Positions 1-8,653 are shown, counted from the stretch's first letter. The stretch: 64,000 bases of DNA from an uncultured Bdellovibrionales bacterium (GCA_937903155.1 CALCZU010000121.1:1-64000); one strand, 5' to 3'. Numbers and translations are program-made. The notes: generated by a model from the letters alone, not told the origin.

Positions 1-309
1 GCAATGCTTGAAGGCGGTTTAAACGTAAAACTTCCGACCGCGAAAGCGACATCCCTCACGAAATCCACGTCGGGCAAACCGACGTATGTTTCGATTTCGA
101 AAGAGGGACAAATCCTTGTAAACGACAAGGCATTTGCCGAGACAGATTTAACGGCAGCATTAAAAGAAGTTTTAGATAAAGCTCCTGAAAAAACGGTCTT
201 GATTCGTGGAGATGAATCCATTGTCCTCGGAAAAGCGGTAAAAATTATGGATGCCGCTCGGGCAGCTGGCGCAGAGAAAATTGCAATTGCAACTCAGGCT
301 CCGAATTAA
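1..309 (+). CDS. exbD: ExbD/TolR-family biopolymer transport protein, C-terminal part
   Basis: The reading frame is open at the left edge, so only about the last 102 residues are visible. The visible start (AMLEGGLNVKLPTA) matches the segment that follows the transmembrane helix in ExbD/TolR proteins. The remainder is the periplasmic domain, with the typical 'ISKEGQILVNDKAF' strand, a 'VLIRGDESIVLGKAVKIMDAA' helix region and a final 'GAEKIAIATQAP'. Family members work with ExbB/TolQ to couple the proton gradient to TonB or Tol-Pal in the inner membrane. The exbB/tolQ partner, if adjacent, lies outside the window. The start codon is not visible; the ATG at 4 is internal to the gene. Confidence 0.85.
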   Translation, partial: AMLEGGLNVKLPTAKATSLTKSTSGKPTYVSISKEGQILVNDKAFAETDLTAALKEVLDKAPEKTVLIRGDESIVLGKAVKIMDAARAAGAEKIAIATQAPN

Positions 310-321
310 TACATTGCCCGA

Positions 322-876
322 ATGAAAGTCCGATGTCCTTGGCCTGCAAATGATCTGAAAATGATTGAGTACCACGATAAAGAGTGGGGCAAGCCCATGC
401 ACTCTGATACTCAGCACTTCGAATTCCTCATCTTAGAAGCCGCTCAGGCGGGCTTAAGTTGGAGGACGGTCCTGTACCGACGCGAAGGTTATCGAAAAGC
501 CTTTGCGAATTTTGATCCCAAAAAAGTCCTACGCTACAATCAAAAAAAAATTGATTCTCTCTTAAAAGATCCGGGAATTATTCGAAACCGTCTTAAGATT
601 GAATCTGCTGTACATAACGCGAAACACTTTATTGAAGTGCAGAAGGAATTCGGAAGCTTTGATAACTACCTTTGGGGGTTTGTCGACGGAAAATCGGTTG
701 TCAACAAATGGACGAAGTCGGGACAGATTCCGGCAACAACTAAACTTTCCGAAACCGTGAGCAAAGACCTCAAACAAAGAGGATTTCGATTTGTGGGCCC
801 CACCGTGATCTACGCTCACTTGCAAGCAGTCGGAATCGTCAACGACCACCTTGTCACTTGCTTTCGTTATAAATAG
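322..876 (+). CDS. tag: DNA-3-methyladenine glycosylase I
   Basis: The 184-residue protein has the usual length of Tag, the base-excision enzyme that removes 3-methyladenine from DNA. It begins 'MKVRCPWPANDLKMIEYHDKEWG', giving the N-terminal Cys and His of the family zinc site, and ends with 'DHLVTC', giving the C-terminal His and Cys of the same site. The family hallmark 'AGLSWRTVLYRREGYRKAF' and 'FDPKKVLRYN' are present. It starts 12 nt after the exbD stop, so it may be co-transcribed with it. All zinc-ligand positions look intact. Confidence 0.95.
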   Translation: MKVRCPWPANDLKMIEYHDKEWGKPMHSDTQHFEFLILEAAQAGLSWRTVLYRREGYRKAFANFDPKKVLRYNQKKIDSLLKDPGIIRNRLKIESAVHNAKHFIEVQKEFGSFDNYLWGFVDGKSVVNKWTKSGQIPATTKLSETVSKDLKQRGFRFVGPTVIYAHLQAVGIVNDHLVTCFRYK

Positions 877-900
877 AATGTTGAGTGGGAGAACATTTTT

Positions 901-1356
901 ATGAATGAGACTTGCAAACGCATCTGTGAGAAAATGAACGGTTGTTTGAAAGCTTGGGAATGGCTTCCCATCTTGATTGCGCGGATAACCGTTGGTTGGG
1001 TCTTTGCAGAAAGTGGTTGGGGTAAGCTTCAACACTTAGATAAAGTCGTCGAATTCTTCACAAGCCTCGGGATTCCCCAGCCACAACTCCAAGCCCCTTT
1101 CGTTGCCGGCGTTGAACTCATCTGCGGACTCTTGATCGTTCTAGGATTTTTGACACGAATCGCTTCTGTCCCGCTCATCATCACGATGATTGTCGCTATT
1201 TTGACCGCGAAGAGTGAGGATCTCAAAAGTGTTTCAGACTTATTTGGGATGTCGGAATATCTCTACATCGTACTTCTATTTTGGTTTATTTTTTCGGGAG
1301 GCGGAAAAGTTGCCTTAGATTCTTTTCTTTGCAAGAAAAACAAAGTTTCTCAATGA
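901..1356 (+). CDS. DoxX family membrane protein
   Basis: This 151-residue integral membrane protein has the DoxX layout: 'ILIARITVGWVFAESGWGKL' as the first helix, then 'FVAGVELICGLLIVLGFLTR' and two more hydrophobic segments ('IASVPLIITMIVAILTA' and 'YLYIVLLFWFIFSGGG'). The short N-terminus holds two cysteines (residues about 5 and 9, with a third at 15). A GGGAGA ribosome-binding site lies about 8 nt ahead of the ATG. DoxX proteins are linked to redox or sulfur metabolism in the membrane, but the substrate of this one cannot be told. Its 3' end overlaps the convergent acyltransferase gene by 7 nt. Confidence 0.85.
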   Translation: MNETCKRICEKMNGCLKAWEWLPILIARITVGWVFAESGWGKLQHLDKVVEFFTSLGIPQPQLQAPFVAGVELICGLLIVLGFLTRIASVPLIITMIVAILTAKSEDLKSVSDLFGMSEYLYIVLLFWFIFSGGGKVALDSFLCKKNKVSQ

Positions 1357-3056
1357 AATGGGATAAAACTCGAGTACGGCATCAAAATTTGGTCTAATTT
1401 TGCTCTCTGGTATGGACCGGCTTTTTTTGCGATTTTTCTTAAATTCGAATCTAAAAGTTTGGGATGGTTTGCAAGATGAGCATATGCCGCTTTCGCTTCT
1501 TTTCTCCGACCCAAAAGGTCGAGCGCTCGGGCTTCAAAAATAAGGCTTTCAAAGTATTCGGGTGGGAAATCGGTTTTGTTTTTTTCTTTCGCCTTATCTT
1601 CAATGGCTTTTCGAGCTTTTTGAAAGAGCTCCAATCCGGTTTTCTCTTTTCCATTTTTTAAGCTCACAACGCCGGCAACAAAAGCAGCCTCAGGACAGAA
1701 ATCTAACTCCAGGCATCTTTCTAATTCTTTTTCGGCATCGTGATAGTTGCCATCAAATGCCGAAACAAAACTTAAAATGTAAGCTTCTTTCGCTTTGAAC
1801 TGATTCTCATTCTTAAAACGAAAGGCAGGCAACTCTTGTCCGGTCCGTCCTTCCTTCCCCGAAAAGATCTCCCCGAGGTCAAATTCGACGTATTTTCTTA
1901 AGTGAACAGGGGCGTCCCCCTCAGCAAAAAAGACTTTCATATTTCCTAAATCCCAAACAAGACTTTGAATATTGTAAACCTGAGAAACCGTGCGGTTGAT
2001 GATCTTCTCTTCTCCCCAATAAAGGTCGTAATGATCGCTAATAATCGTAACCGCAGATTTGAAATCCAAGGCGTTACCCTTTTCACGCGTCAAATTCTCT
2101 AAACGTGTTTTTCGGCAATAATTGTCCCAGTTCATTCGAGTCGTCATTGCATATTCCTGAGTCGTATCAGAAAGAAGCTGAAAATGGTTTGAGTGAGCAA
2201 TCGGATTCCTTTCAGAAAGCCACAAAATCTTGTTTTTCTTTGGATTAGATTCAAAAAGAAAACCGTCTTGCGTCTTGCCGTCCGCGATGACGAAAGCCCA
2301 GGAATTTGCAAAGCGGTAACTTTGTAAAATTTTTACCGCGTCTTCAAGCGTCTTCGCCTTTTTTAGAATTTCTTCTCCACAAATAAAAGGAAGCCCACCT
2401 CTTAAATTCGTCTCGAGAGCATAATGCTGATGAAGTGCGACCGAAATTTGAGCTTCGTTGATTCCTGTAATCCCCCCAATCGGAGCGCCGGCCGTTGTAA
2501 ACCCAATGTACTTCATTCCATCTGGAGGTTCGATCATCTGAATCACGGGATAGCGATCCCAATAAGCAACACCTGGAAAATCCAAATTACGCCCCTGCAG
2601 AAACTGATTTCCTTTGGCAAGGAAACTCGAACACCCAAGTCCTTCAGGCATTCGCACATCTACCATCCGAACCTGTCCGATTCTGCCGGCATAGGCCTGA
2701 AGCAACGGCAAGAGATCTGGAAGCACGAGAGAAGTTGCGAGCTCTTCGAACTTCGCACCAGAAACATCGCACATTCCCTCAACGCGTTCTCGAACATAGG
2801 GCGGAAGGTTACTGAAAAGACGATTGATAAGCCAAGGATCAATTAAATACTTTCCGACTGAAAGCCCTAAGCGCTCCAAGCGTCTCGTGCTTTTGAAATC
2901 AAATACGCTCTGCCAAAATCGATAAAAAAATCCTGGCATCGTGTCAGCAACAGGGATTCCCATCTTCTCCATGTGTTCATGGCCGATTTTTCTGTCGCTT
3001 CCCCGTGTATGGAGAACTCGAGTTTTTTGTGAAGGACGTGGATGGGTCAGACTCAT
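1350..3056 (-). CDS. C45-type autoproteolytic acyltransferase/hydrolase with TPR-like C-terminus
   Basis: The N-terminal two thirds resemble the acyl-CoA:6-aminopenicillanate acyltransferase (peptidase C45) fold of Ntn hydrolases. An early 'GSDRKIGHEHMEKMG' segment matches the family N-terminal motif, and 'GLGCSSFLAKG' followed by 'GRNLDFPG' supplies the expected nucleophilic Cys near residue 142. Downstream, 'GFTTAGAPIGGITGINEAQISV' is also typical. The last about 170 residues are helical, with TPR-like pairs ('SAFDGNYHDAEKELERCLEL', 'LDLLGRRKEAKAAYAHLA'). No signal peptide is evident. I chose the ATG at 3056 over an upstream TTG because a good promoter sits immediately before it. The substrate is unknown; amide or ester hydrolysis or acyl transfer is expected. 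Confidence 0.7.
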   Translation of the reverse strand: MSLTHPRPSQKTRVLHTRGSDRKIGHEHMEKMGIPVADTMPGFFYRFWQSVFDFKSTRRLERLGLSVGKYLIDPWLINRLFSNLPPYVRERVEGMCDVSGAKFEELATSLVLPDLLPLLQAYAGRIGQVRMVDVRMPEGLGCSSFLAKGNQFLQGRNLDFPGVAYWDRYPVIQMIEPPDGMKYIGFTTAGAPIGGITGINEAQISVALHQHYALETNLRGGLPFICGEEILKKAKTLEDAVKILQSYRFANSWAFVIADGKTQDGFLFESNPKKNKILWLSERNPIAHSNHFQLLSDTTQEYAMTTRMNWDNYCRKTRLENLTREKGNALDFKSAVTIISDHYDLYWGEEKIINRTVSQVYNIQSLVWDLGNMKVFFAEGDAPVHLRKYVEFDLGEIFSGKEGRTGQELPAFRFKNENQFKAKEAYILSFVSAFDGNYHDAEKELERCLELDFCPEAAFVAGVVSLKNGKEKTGLELFQKARKAIEDKAKEKNKTDFPPEYFESLIFEARALDLLGRRKEAKAAYAHLANHPKLLDSNLRKIAKKAGPYQRAKLDQILMPYSSFIPFH

Positions 3057-3062
3057 CAGCAG

Positions 3063-3091
3063 AGTATACTTTTGATCGTAGACAGAGTAAA
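3063..3091 (-). promoter_or_regulatory. Sigma70-type promoter of the C45 acyltransferase gene, possibly leaderless
   Basis: On the minus strand TTTACT (3091-3086), a 17-nt spacer and TATACT (3068-3063) form a good promoter. Only six bases separate the -10 box from the ATG at 3056. Transcription would start at or next to the start codon, and no Shine-Dalgarno sequence is present. Confidence 0.55.
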
Positions 3092-3100
3092 TTGAAGTGA

Positions 3101-3793
3101 ATGCGCAATGCCCCAAAACTGAGTCAAACGCTCGTTCCTTTTTTTAGTTACCCCTTAGTATTTATTTCAGTGCAGTCGGTTCAAGGAGTATTAAGCCTTC
3201 TTGAAAGCATTCTCGAGCCTCGCTACAGTCAAACCAATCCGGCTTTGCTCATTGCATTTTTTTTTCCTCCTTATGTGATTACTACAACGCTTTCGAGTGC
3301 CCTCACATTTTTTGTTGTCCGAGATATTCGCGCGGGGAAAAAGCCCTCTATTCCTAGCGCATTTGAGGCCGTCCGACCTCATCTTAAATCTTTGGTCTTG
3401 TGTTCGCTTGTTTTGGGATTGATTTATGTTTTAGGTTTTTGCGCCTTTGTGATTCCTGTGGTCTATTTTATGGCCATCTATTTATTTGTGCCGTTTGTGA
3501 TTGTGACCGAGCCGAAAGCGCCTTTTTCAGTCTACTTGTTTCGTTCGACCCAATTCGCGAAAAAAAACCTACTTTTGTCAATTCTAACGGTTATCGGAAT
3601 TCTAGTCGTCGGACTGTTGACCTTCGCCCTCTCAAAATGGCTCACGGACAATTTAAATCGCCACTTGAGTTCTGAGAATCTTCAAGTGGGTCTGTCGTTT
3701 ATCATTGATTTTTTACTGACTCTGGTCACTGGAAGCTGGATCGACAGCTGGGTTTCAAATTATTTTCTTAATCTCAAGGAGGATTCTGTATGA
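3101..3793 (+). CDS. Multi-pass inner membrane protein, unknown function
   Basis: The 230 residues contain about five or six hydrophobic helices, for example 'LLIAFFFPPYVITTTLSSAL', 'LVLCSLVLGLIYVLGFCAFV', 'VVYFMAIYLFVPFVIVTE' and 'LLSILTVIGILVVGLLTFAL'. The arrangement, with an 'R.gk.ps...a...a...l' amphipathic link between helices, resembles the membrane domains of the GdpP/YciC-like 'glycerophosphoryl diester phosphodiesterase membrane domain' proteins, but no catalytic motif is present. The gene overlaps tldD by four bases (ATGA), so the two are probably translated together. It starts divergently from the C45 acyltransferase. I do not recognise a specific function. Confidence 0.7.
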   Translation: MRNAPKLSQTLVPFFSYPLVFISVQSVQGVLSLLESILEPRYSQTNPALLIAFFFPPYVITTTLSSALTFFVVRDIRAGKKPSIPSAFEAVRPHLKSLVLCSLVLGLIYVLGFCAFVIPVVYFMAIYLFVPFVIVTEPKAPFSVYLFRSTQFAKKNLLLSILTVIGILVVGLLTFALSKWLTDNLNRHLSSENLQVGLSFIIDFLLTLVTGSWIDSWVSNYFLNLKEDSV

Positions 3794-5190
3794 AAGATAC
3801 ACAAGATATTCTACGGAAGCTTGTTTCATCTTCCCCAGTTTTTACCGAAGCTCGATTTCACAAAAGAAGAACGCACTCCGTTTCTGTTCAAAAAGGGCTT
3901 GTGAAACAAACAAAAGCTTCGTTAACGGTAGGAGTCGGATTTCGAGTGCTCGTAGACGGAGCCTGGGGATTTTCTTCGACATCAGATTTTTCGGAATATT
4001 CACTCGCAAAAACGCTTAAATCAGCGATTGAGTGCGCGACTTCGTTGAGCCAACTCAAAAAATCAAAGCTTTCCTCTCTTCCTAGCACTTCGCTAGCGCG
4101 AGGAGAATTTATTCTGGACGGATATAAAGAATTAGAAGGAATGTCTCTCAAAGATAAACTCGGCATTGTCCTCCAGGCGGAAGAAGCGACTCGGAAACAT
4201 TCCGGAACCATCCAAACTGCGAGTTGCGGATACAATGAAATTTTTGAGGATAAACATATTATTACGTCCGATGGCGCGGACGCTTTGAGTCTCCTAGCAA
4301 GAAGTGAAATCAAATTCAGCGCGGTCGCTTCTCACAATGGCGAGATGGCCGAAGGTTATGCCTCTTCCGGAAAAACCGGAGCTTGGTCCTGTCTTTTTCA
4401 AGAAAAAAGTATTGAGTCCATGACAAACCAAACTGCTGAGCTTGCGGTCGACCTTTTGCGCGCCCCAAAAATGCCAGGCGGAGTGTCCACACTGATTCTC
4501 TCTCCTGCGATCGTCGGTCTTCTTTCTCACGAAGCGATTGGCCACACCGTCGAAGCGGATTTCGTTTTGTCCGGAAGTGTTGCAAAAGACAAAATCGGAC
4601 AAAAAGTTGCGAGCCCCCTTGTCACATTATGCGACGGCGGGATCGTGCCTCATTACGCAAATGGCGGAGGCGATCTTTTAGTGGATGATGAAGGCGTTCC
4701 GACTCAAACGACGCTCATTATCAAAGATGGTCTTTTAAATTCGTATCTCCATAATCGTGAATCCGCTGCAATTTTTGGGGTTGCACCCACCGGCAATGCA
4801 CGCGCCTGGCTTTATTCAGATGAGCCGCTGATTCGAATGCGCAATACTTACGTTGCCCCCGGAAACGACACTTTAGAGAATATGATTTCAACCACCGAAG
4901 ACGGGTACCTTGTCGAAGGAGCTCTCGGTGGACAAGCGGACTCCACCGGAGAATTTATGTTTGGAGCCCAAAAAGTCACTCGGATTGAAAAAGGAAAAAA
5001 GAAAAATCTCTTTCGTGGCGCGACCCTCTCCGGCCAGGCTTTCGACGTTTTATCGACGGTAGATGCCGTATCAAAAGAGTTTCATCTAGATTTAGGGTCC
5101 GGATACTGTGGAAAAGGCCAACCTGCGAAAGTCGACGCGGGTGGACCTTATATTCGATGCAAAGCAAAAATCGGAGGGGTGCAAGAATGA
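3790..5190 (+). CDS. tldD: TldD family metalloprotease subunit
   Basis: The 466-residue protein is a TldD homologue. The family metal-binding signature HEAIGH lies at about residues 247-252 in 'LLSHEAIGHTVEAD', and the glycine-rich C-terminal domain ('LVEGALGGQADSTGEFMFGA') is intact. In characterised systems TldD pairs with TldE/PmbA to form a heterodimeric protease that cleaves unfolded peptides, matures microcin B17 and degrades CcdA. The start overlaps the upstream membrane-protein gene by 4 nt, and the stop overlaps tldE in the same way. The whole unit therefore looks like one translationally coupled operon. Confidence 0.93.
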   Translation: MKDTQDILRKLVSSSPVFTEARFHKRRTHSVSVQKGLVKQTKASLTVGVGFRVLVDGAWGFSSTSDFSEYSLAKTLKSAIECATSLSQLKKSKLSSLPSTSLARGEFILDGYKELEGMSLKDKLGIVLQAEEATRKHSGTIQTASCGYNEIFEDKHIITSDGADALSLLARSEIKFSAVASHNGEMAEGYASSGKTGAWSCLFQEKSIESMTNQTAELAVDLLRAPKMPGGVSTLILSPAIVGLLSHEAIGHTVEADFVLSGSVAKDKIGQKVASPLVTLCDGGIVPHYANGGGDLLVDDEGVPTQTTLIIKDGLLNSYLHNRESAAIFGVAPTGNARAWLYSDEPLIRMRNTYVAPGNDTLENMISTTEDGYLVEGALGGQADSTGEFMFGAQKVTRIEKGKKKNLFRGATLSGQAFDVLSTVDAVSKEFHLDLGSGYCGKGQPAKVDAGGPYIRCKAKIGGVQE

Positions 5191-6575
5191 GCGAATCGTT
5201 TAAAAAAGAAAAACGCATTTTAGAAGAGTCAGCAGCAAAACTTCTCGAATTTGCAAAAAAAGCCGGTGCGGATTCGGCGGAAGTCGCAGCTTCCTACGGA
5301 CAGAGCACAAAAATTTCCATGGAAAAGCAGGAATACCACATGGCGAGCAGCGACTCCGGCTTTCAGTTTGGAGTCCGAGTCATGCGAGGAAACAAACAAG
5401 GATTTGCCTCATGCAATACGACCGACCCCGCGGAACTGAAAGAAGTTGCTCTCCGCGCAGTCGAAATCGGAGGATTTTCTCCCGACAATCCGAGTTATGG
5501 AATTTTTGCAGCCCCCAATGTTCCAAGCAACGCACCTAAAACGACGTTAAATGAATCGCTCATGGGCCTTTCACTTCAAACACAAAAGGAATTTATTAAG
5601 CTTCTCTATAAAGAATCCACGCAAGACAAACGAATGAAAGTAAATGAAGGCTCGGTGGATAATAGCAGTCATCTTTTCCTCGTCACAAACTCCTTCGGGA
5701 CACATCAGCTAGAGATGGATTGCGCTTTTAGTTGGAGCTTGATGGGAATGGCGAAGGAGGAAGACGTTCTCACAAGTTTTGATTACTTCAGCGAATTCAC
5801 CCGAGACAAAAATCTCATTGGCGAAAAAATTATTTCGTCCACTCAAAAGTTTAAAAACGAATTGGTCAGATCTCTAAAACAGGGGCATGGACAGAGTTAC
5901 AAAGGCCTTGTTTTATTTACGCCACGAGCGGTTTTAGATATTTTAATTTCTACCGTCGCTTATCATTTTAGCGGAAGAAACCTCGCAGAAAAAACAAGTC
6001 GTTGGAATTTGAACGACCTCAATCAAAAAGTTTTAAATGAGGCGCTCACAATTCAAGATCTCCCTTGGCAAATTGACCGACGCGGTTTTGCGACCTTTGA
6101 TCGCGAAGGAACGCCCACACGTAATCTGATGGCAATCGAAAACGGGGTTTTAAAAAACTTTTTCTTCGACCATTACTCCGCAAAATCCACGCAACAAGTG
6201 AGTACGGGACATGCGGTGGGCGCGCCCTCAGCCCTCCCTTCGGTGAGCAGCCACTGCCTTTCAGTCGAAAAGGGAAAAGAGGCCTTAAAGGATATCGTTG
6301 CAAAAACAAAACACCAACCGGGTCTACTCATTGTGCATCGTTATTCAGGCCAAGCCGACCCTATTACCGGAGACTTTTCTGGTGTTGCGAAGGGGGCTGA
6401 ATGGTGGGTCGATGGAAGTTTCGCTTTTTCTCCGAAAGAAACCTTGATCTCAGGGAATGTCTACCAAGCTCTTGGAAAGGATTTAAAAGCCATTTCCATC
6501 GAGACCGAGGTCATCGATAGTGGTGAAGAGGCCCCAAGCTTCTTAATAGACGAGATTTCCGTCACGGCAGGTTGA
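5187..6575 (+). CDS. pmbA: TldE/PmbA family metalloprotease partner subunit
   Basis: The 462-residue protein follows tldD with an ATGA overlap, which fixes the start at 5187 rather than an in-frame ATG at 5157. The domain order matches TldE/PmbA: an N-terminal 'AGADSAEVAASYGQSTKISMEK' domain and a C-terminal beta-rich domain with 'RDREGTPTRN'-like 'FDREGTPTRNLMAIENGVLK' and 'SGQADPITGDFSGVAKGAEW'. As expected for this subunit, the HExxxH motif is missing, so the active metal site is in TldD. It should form the heterodimeric cytoplasmic protease with TldD. Confidence 0.92.
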   Translation: MSESFKKEKRILEESAAKLLEFAKKAGADSAEVAASYGQSTKISMEKQEYHMASSDSGFQFGVRVMRGNKQGFASCNTTDPAELKEVALRAVEIGGFSPDNPSYGIFAAPNVPSNAPKTTLNESLMGLSLQTQKEFIKLLYKESTQDKRMKVNEGSVDNSSHLFLVTNSFGTHQLEMDCAFSWSLMGMAKEEDVLTSFDYFSEFTRDKNLIGEKIISSTQKFKNELVRSLKQGHGQSYKGLVLFTPRAVLDILISTVAYHFSGRNLAEKTSRWNLNDLNQKVLNEALTIQDLPWQIDRRGFATFDREGTPTRNLMAIENGVLKNFFFDHYSAKSTQQVSTGHAVGAPSALPSVSSHCLSVEKGKEALKDIVAKTKHQPGLLIVHRYSGQADPITGDFSGVAKGAEWWVDGSFAFSPKETLISGNVYQALGKDLKAISIETEVIDSGEEAPSFLIDEISVTAG

Positions 6576-6829
6576 CGCAGGTTTTCACTTTCTGCGTTAA
6601 AAACCTTTCCACAAAGCTTAGAATTCCCACAATCCGCAAATTTCCTCCTAAAATTTGCTGATTAAATTCAAGCCCTTCCAAAGCTCCAAATTTTATTTAA
6701 CCCAGAGTGCTATTTTATGCTTGCAGTTTAGTAACGAAGTGCAGTACAAACCGGCCCATTGACACGATGTGTGGCTGAAAGATTTTTAAAAGTTTACGTC
6801 CCAAAGACGTAAAAACCCCCAACCCATGT
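6576..6829 (+). other. Intergenic region between pmbA and ffh, possible leader or small RNA
   Basis: About 250 bases without a coding frame. It contains a perfect 8-bp hairpin (TTTACGTC at 6793-6800, loop CCAAA, GACGTAAA at 6806-6813) directly ahead of a strong terminator-like hairpin. A TTGACA hexamer lies at about 6759 but has no convincing -10 partner. No SRP RNA, 6S RNA or known riboswitch signature was recognised. Confidence 0.4.
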
Positions 6830-6867
6830 AGGGGTAATTCTTGCAAAAGAATTACCCCTTTTTTTTT
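6830..6867 (+). terminator. Strong intrinsic terminator, or attenuator, ahead of ffh
   Basis: AGGGGTAATTC (6830-6840), an 8-nt loop and GAATTACCCCT (6849-6859) pair perfectly over 11 bp and run into nine consecutive T. It ends only 33 nt before the ffh start codon, and no promoter is visible in that gap. It could therefore act as a transcription attenuator for the ffh operon as well as a terminator for pmbA. Confidence 0.8.
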
Positions 6868-6900
6868 GCCGTTTCCACCAGAAGCGTTTACTTTCCCCCC

Positions 6901-8226
6901 ATGTTTGAATCACTTACAGATAAACTATTAGAAACGTTAAGAACCATCAGCGGAAAGAACCGCCTCACTGAAGAAGTCCTCGACGAGGTTTGTCGCCAGT
7001 TGCGAACCAATCTTCTCGAAGCCGACGTCAACGTAAAGGTCGTCAAAGACTTCGTCGAATCGGTCCGGGGAAAAGCGCTGGGTTCGCAAGTCCAGAAAAG
7101 TATCACCCCTGAGCAACACTTTATTCGCATCGTGTACGAAGAACTCGCACACATGATGGGTGGCAAGCAGTCCGCTTTGAATTTTAGAGTGCGTCCTCCC
7201 GCCGTGATCATGGTCGTGGGCCTTCAAGGGAGTGGAAAGACGACAACCACGGTCAAACTCGCGCGCTATATCAAAGAGTCGCTCAAGAAGAGTATTCTGG
7301 TCGCATCCGTCGACGTGTACCGTCCTGCAGCGATTGAACAGCTGAGAACTCAGCTCCAGGCCCGCAATATCGACCATTTTGAAGCAGAGGTTCTTTCCGC
7401 TCGCGAGAGAGCCATTCTTGCAAAAGAAGATGCAATTCGAAAAAATGCAGAAGTGCTTCTGATCGATACCGCCGGTCGTTTGCATGTCGATTCCGAGATG
7501 ATGGAAGAACTTTCAGAGCTTTCCAACGTTTTTGAACCGGTCGAAACAATTTTGGTCGTGGATTCAATGACCGGACAAGATGCAGTTAAAATCGCAAATT
7601 CTTTCCAAGAACGAGTTCAACTGACAGGTGTGATTCTTACCAAAATGGATGGCGATGCTCGCGGCGGTGCTGCGCTTTCCGTGAGGGCAGTGACCGGCTG
7701 TCCGATTAAGTTCATTGGGACAGGCGAAAAGCCGACAGATTTCGAAGTTTTTCATCCCGATCGAATGGCATCTCGGATTTTGGACATGGGAGATCTGCTT
7801 TCTTTGGCTGAAAAAGCCAACGATACTTTGGACCATGAGCAAACGTTAAAACTTGCGAAAAAGGTCAAAAAGAACGATTTCACACTTGCCGATTTCTATA
7901 CTCATTTGCAGCAAATTAAAAAGATGGGCTCCTTTGAAAATCTTTTGAAGTTTCTGCCCGGCATGGGACAAATGTCTAAACAATTCGAGCACATGACCCC
8001 GCCCGATACGGAGCTCCGTAAGATCGAGGCGATTATCCAATCGATGACGCCTCAAGAGCGAGTCGACTACGCCGTCATTGATGGATCTCGGCGGAAAAGA
8101 ATTGCTAAAGGGTCTGGAACAAAAGTCGAAGACATTAACCGCTTGCTCAAGCAGTTTCTAGAAGCTCGTAAGATGATGACTCGACTTACAAAAACCCCTA
8201 TGGGCAAACGTCCAAGGATGTGGTAG
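6901..8226 (+). CDS. ffh: Signal recognition particle protein Ffh
   Basis: The 441-residue GTPase starts with the near-universal Ffh beginning 'MFESLTDKLLETLRTISG'. The NG domain contains the P-loop GLQGSGKTTTTVKLA, the DTAGR motif and the TKMD guanine-specificity motif. The methionine-rich M domain ends in 'RIAKGSGTKVEDINRLLKQF' and 'PMGKRPRMW'. It binds 4.5S RNA and signal sequences to target membrane proteins co-translationally to FtsY and SecYEG. No Shine-Dalgarno sequence precedes the ATG; an in-frame TTG at 6841 with AGGGG ahead of it would add an implausible 20-residue extension through the terminator. The gene heads the ribosomal/tRNA-modification operon. Confidence 0.97.
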   Translation: MFESLTDKLLETLRTISGKNRLTEEVLDEVCRQLRTNLLEADVNVKVVKDFVESVRGKALGSQVQKSITPEQHFIRIVYEELAHMMGGKQSALNFRVRPPAVIMVVGLQGSGKTTTTVKLARYIKESLKKSILVASVDVYRPAAIEQLRTQLQARNIDHFEAEVLSARERAILAKEDAIRKNAEVLLIDTAGRLHVDSEMMEELSELSNVFEPVETILVVDSMTGQDAVKIANSFQERVQLTGVILTKMDGDARGGAALSVRAVTGCPIKFIGTGEKPTDFEVFHPDRMASRILDMGDLLSLAEKANDTLDHEQTLKLAKKVKKNDFTLADFYTHLQQIKKMGSFENLLKFLPGMGQMSKQFEHMTPPDTELRKIEAIIQSMTPQERVDYAVIDGSRRKRIAKGSGTKVEDINRLLKQFLEARKMMTRLTKTPMGKRPRMW

Positions 8227-8242
8227 AGGTTTTGATTAGTAT

Positions 8243-8260
8243 GGTAACAAAAGTGTTACC
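8243..8260 (+). other. Hairpin between ffh and rpsP
   Basis: GGTAACA (8243-8249), loop AAAG and TGTTACC (8254-8260) form a perfect 7-bp stem followed by a weak T-rich stretch. It may act as an mRNA processing or partial termination site that sets ffh and rpsP to different levels. Confidence 0.4.
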
Positions 8261-8296
8261 TTTGATGTTTAAAAGCTGTGGAGGCTAATTAAGAAG

Positions 8297-8650
8297 ATGG
8301 CTACTGTTATTCGTTTCGCAAGACATGGAACAAAGAAAAGACCCTTTTACCGAATTGTGGTCCAAGATCACCGTGCCCCTCGTGATGGGCGTTTTATTGA
8401 AAACATTGGAACTTTAGATCCTCGCAAAGGAGATTCTACTCTCACGGTCGAAAGACCTCGCTTGGAATACTGGCTCGGTTGTGGCGCTCAGATGTCTGAC
8501 AGCGTTGCTTCCAAAGTAAAGATTTTGCGTAAACAATGGGGTCTCGCGGCTCCGGTCGAGCAAAACCAAACGGCATCTGCCACTGTCAGTGACAAGCCTA
8601 AGGCTGCAAAACCGAAAGCGAAGACTTCTACAAAATCAAAGGAAGCCTAA
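8297..8650 (+). CDS. rpsP: 30S ribosomal protein S16
   Basis: The 117-residue protein begins 'MATVIRFARHGTKKRPFYRI' and continues with the conserved 'RDGRFIENIGTLDPRK', which identifies bS16, an assembly protein of the small-subunit body. The core (about 85 residues) is followed by an Ala/Lys-rich tail ('KPKAAKPKAKTSTKSKEA') that is longer than in Escherichia coli and probably disordered. TGGAGG precedes the ATG as the ribosome-binding site. It sits in the classical rpsP-khpA-rimM-trmD order. Confidence 0.97.
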   Translation: MATVIRFARHGTKKRPFYRIVVQDHRAPRDGRFIENIGTLDPRKGDSTLTVERPRLEYWLGCGAQMSDSVASKVKILRKQWGLAAPVEQNQTASATVSDKPKAAKPKAKTSTKSKEA

Positions 8651-8653
8651 AAC

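Noticed and set aside
6576..6829. SRP RNA, 6S RNA or a riboswitch ahead of ffh
   Set aside because: None of the conserved cores (for example the GGAA-type SRP loop) could be found by eye.
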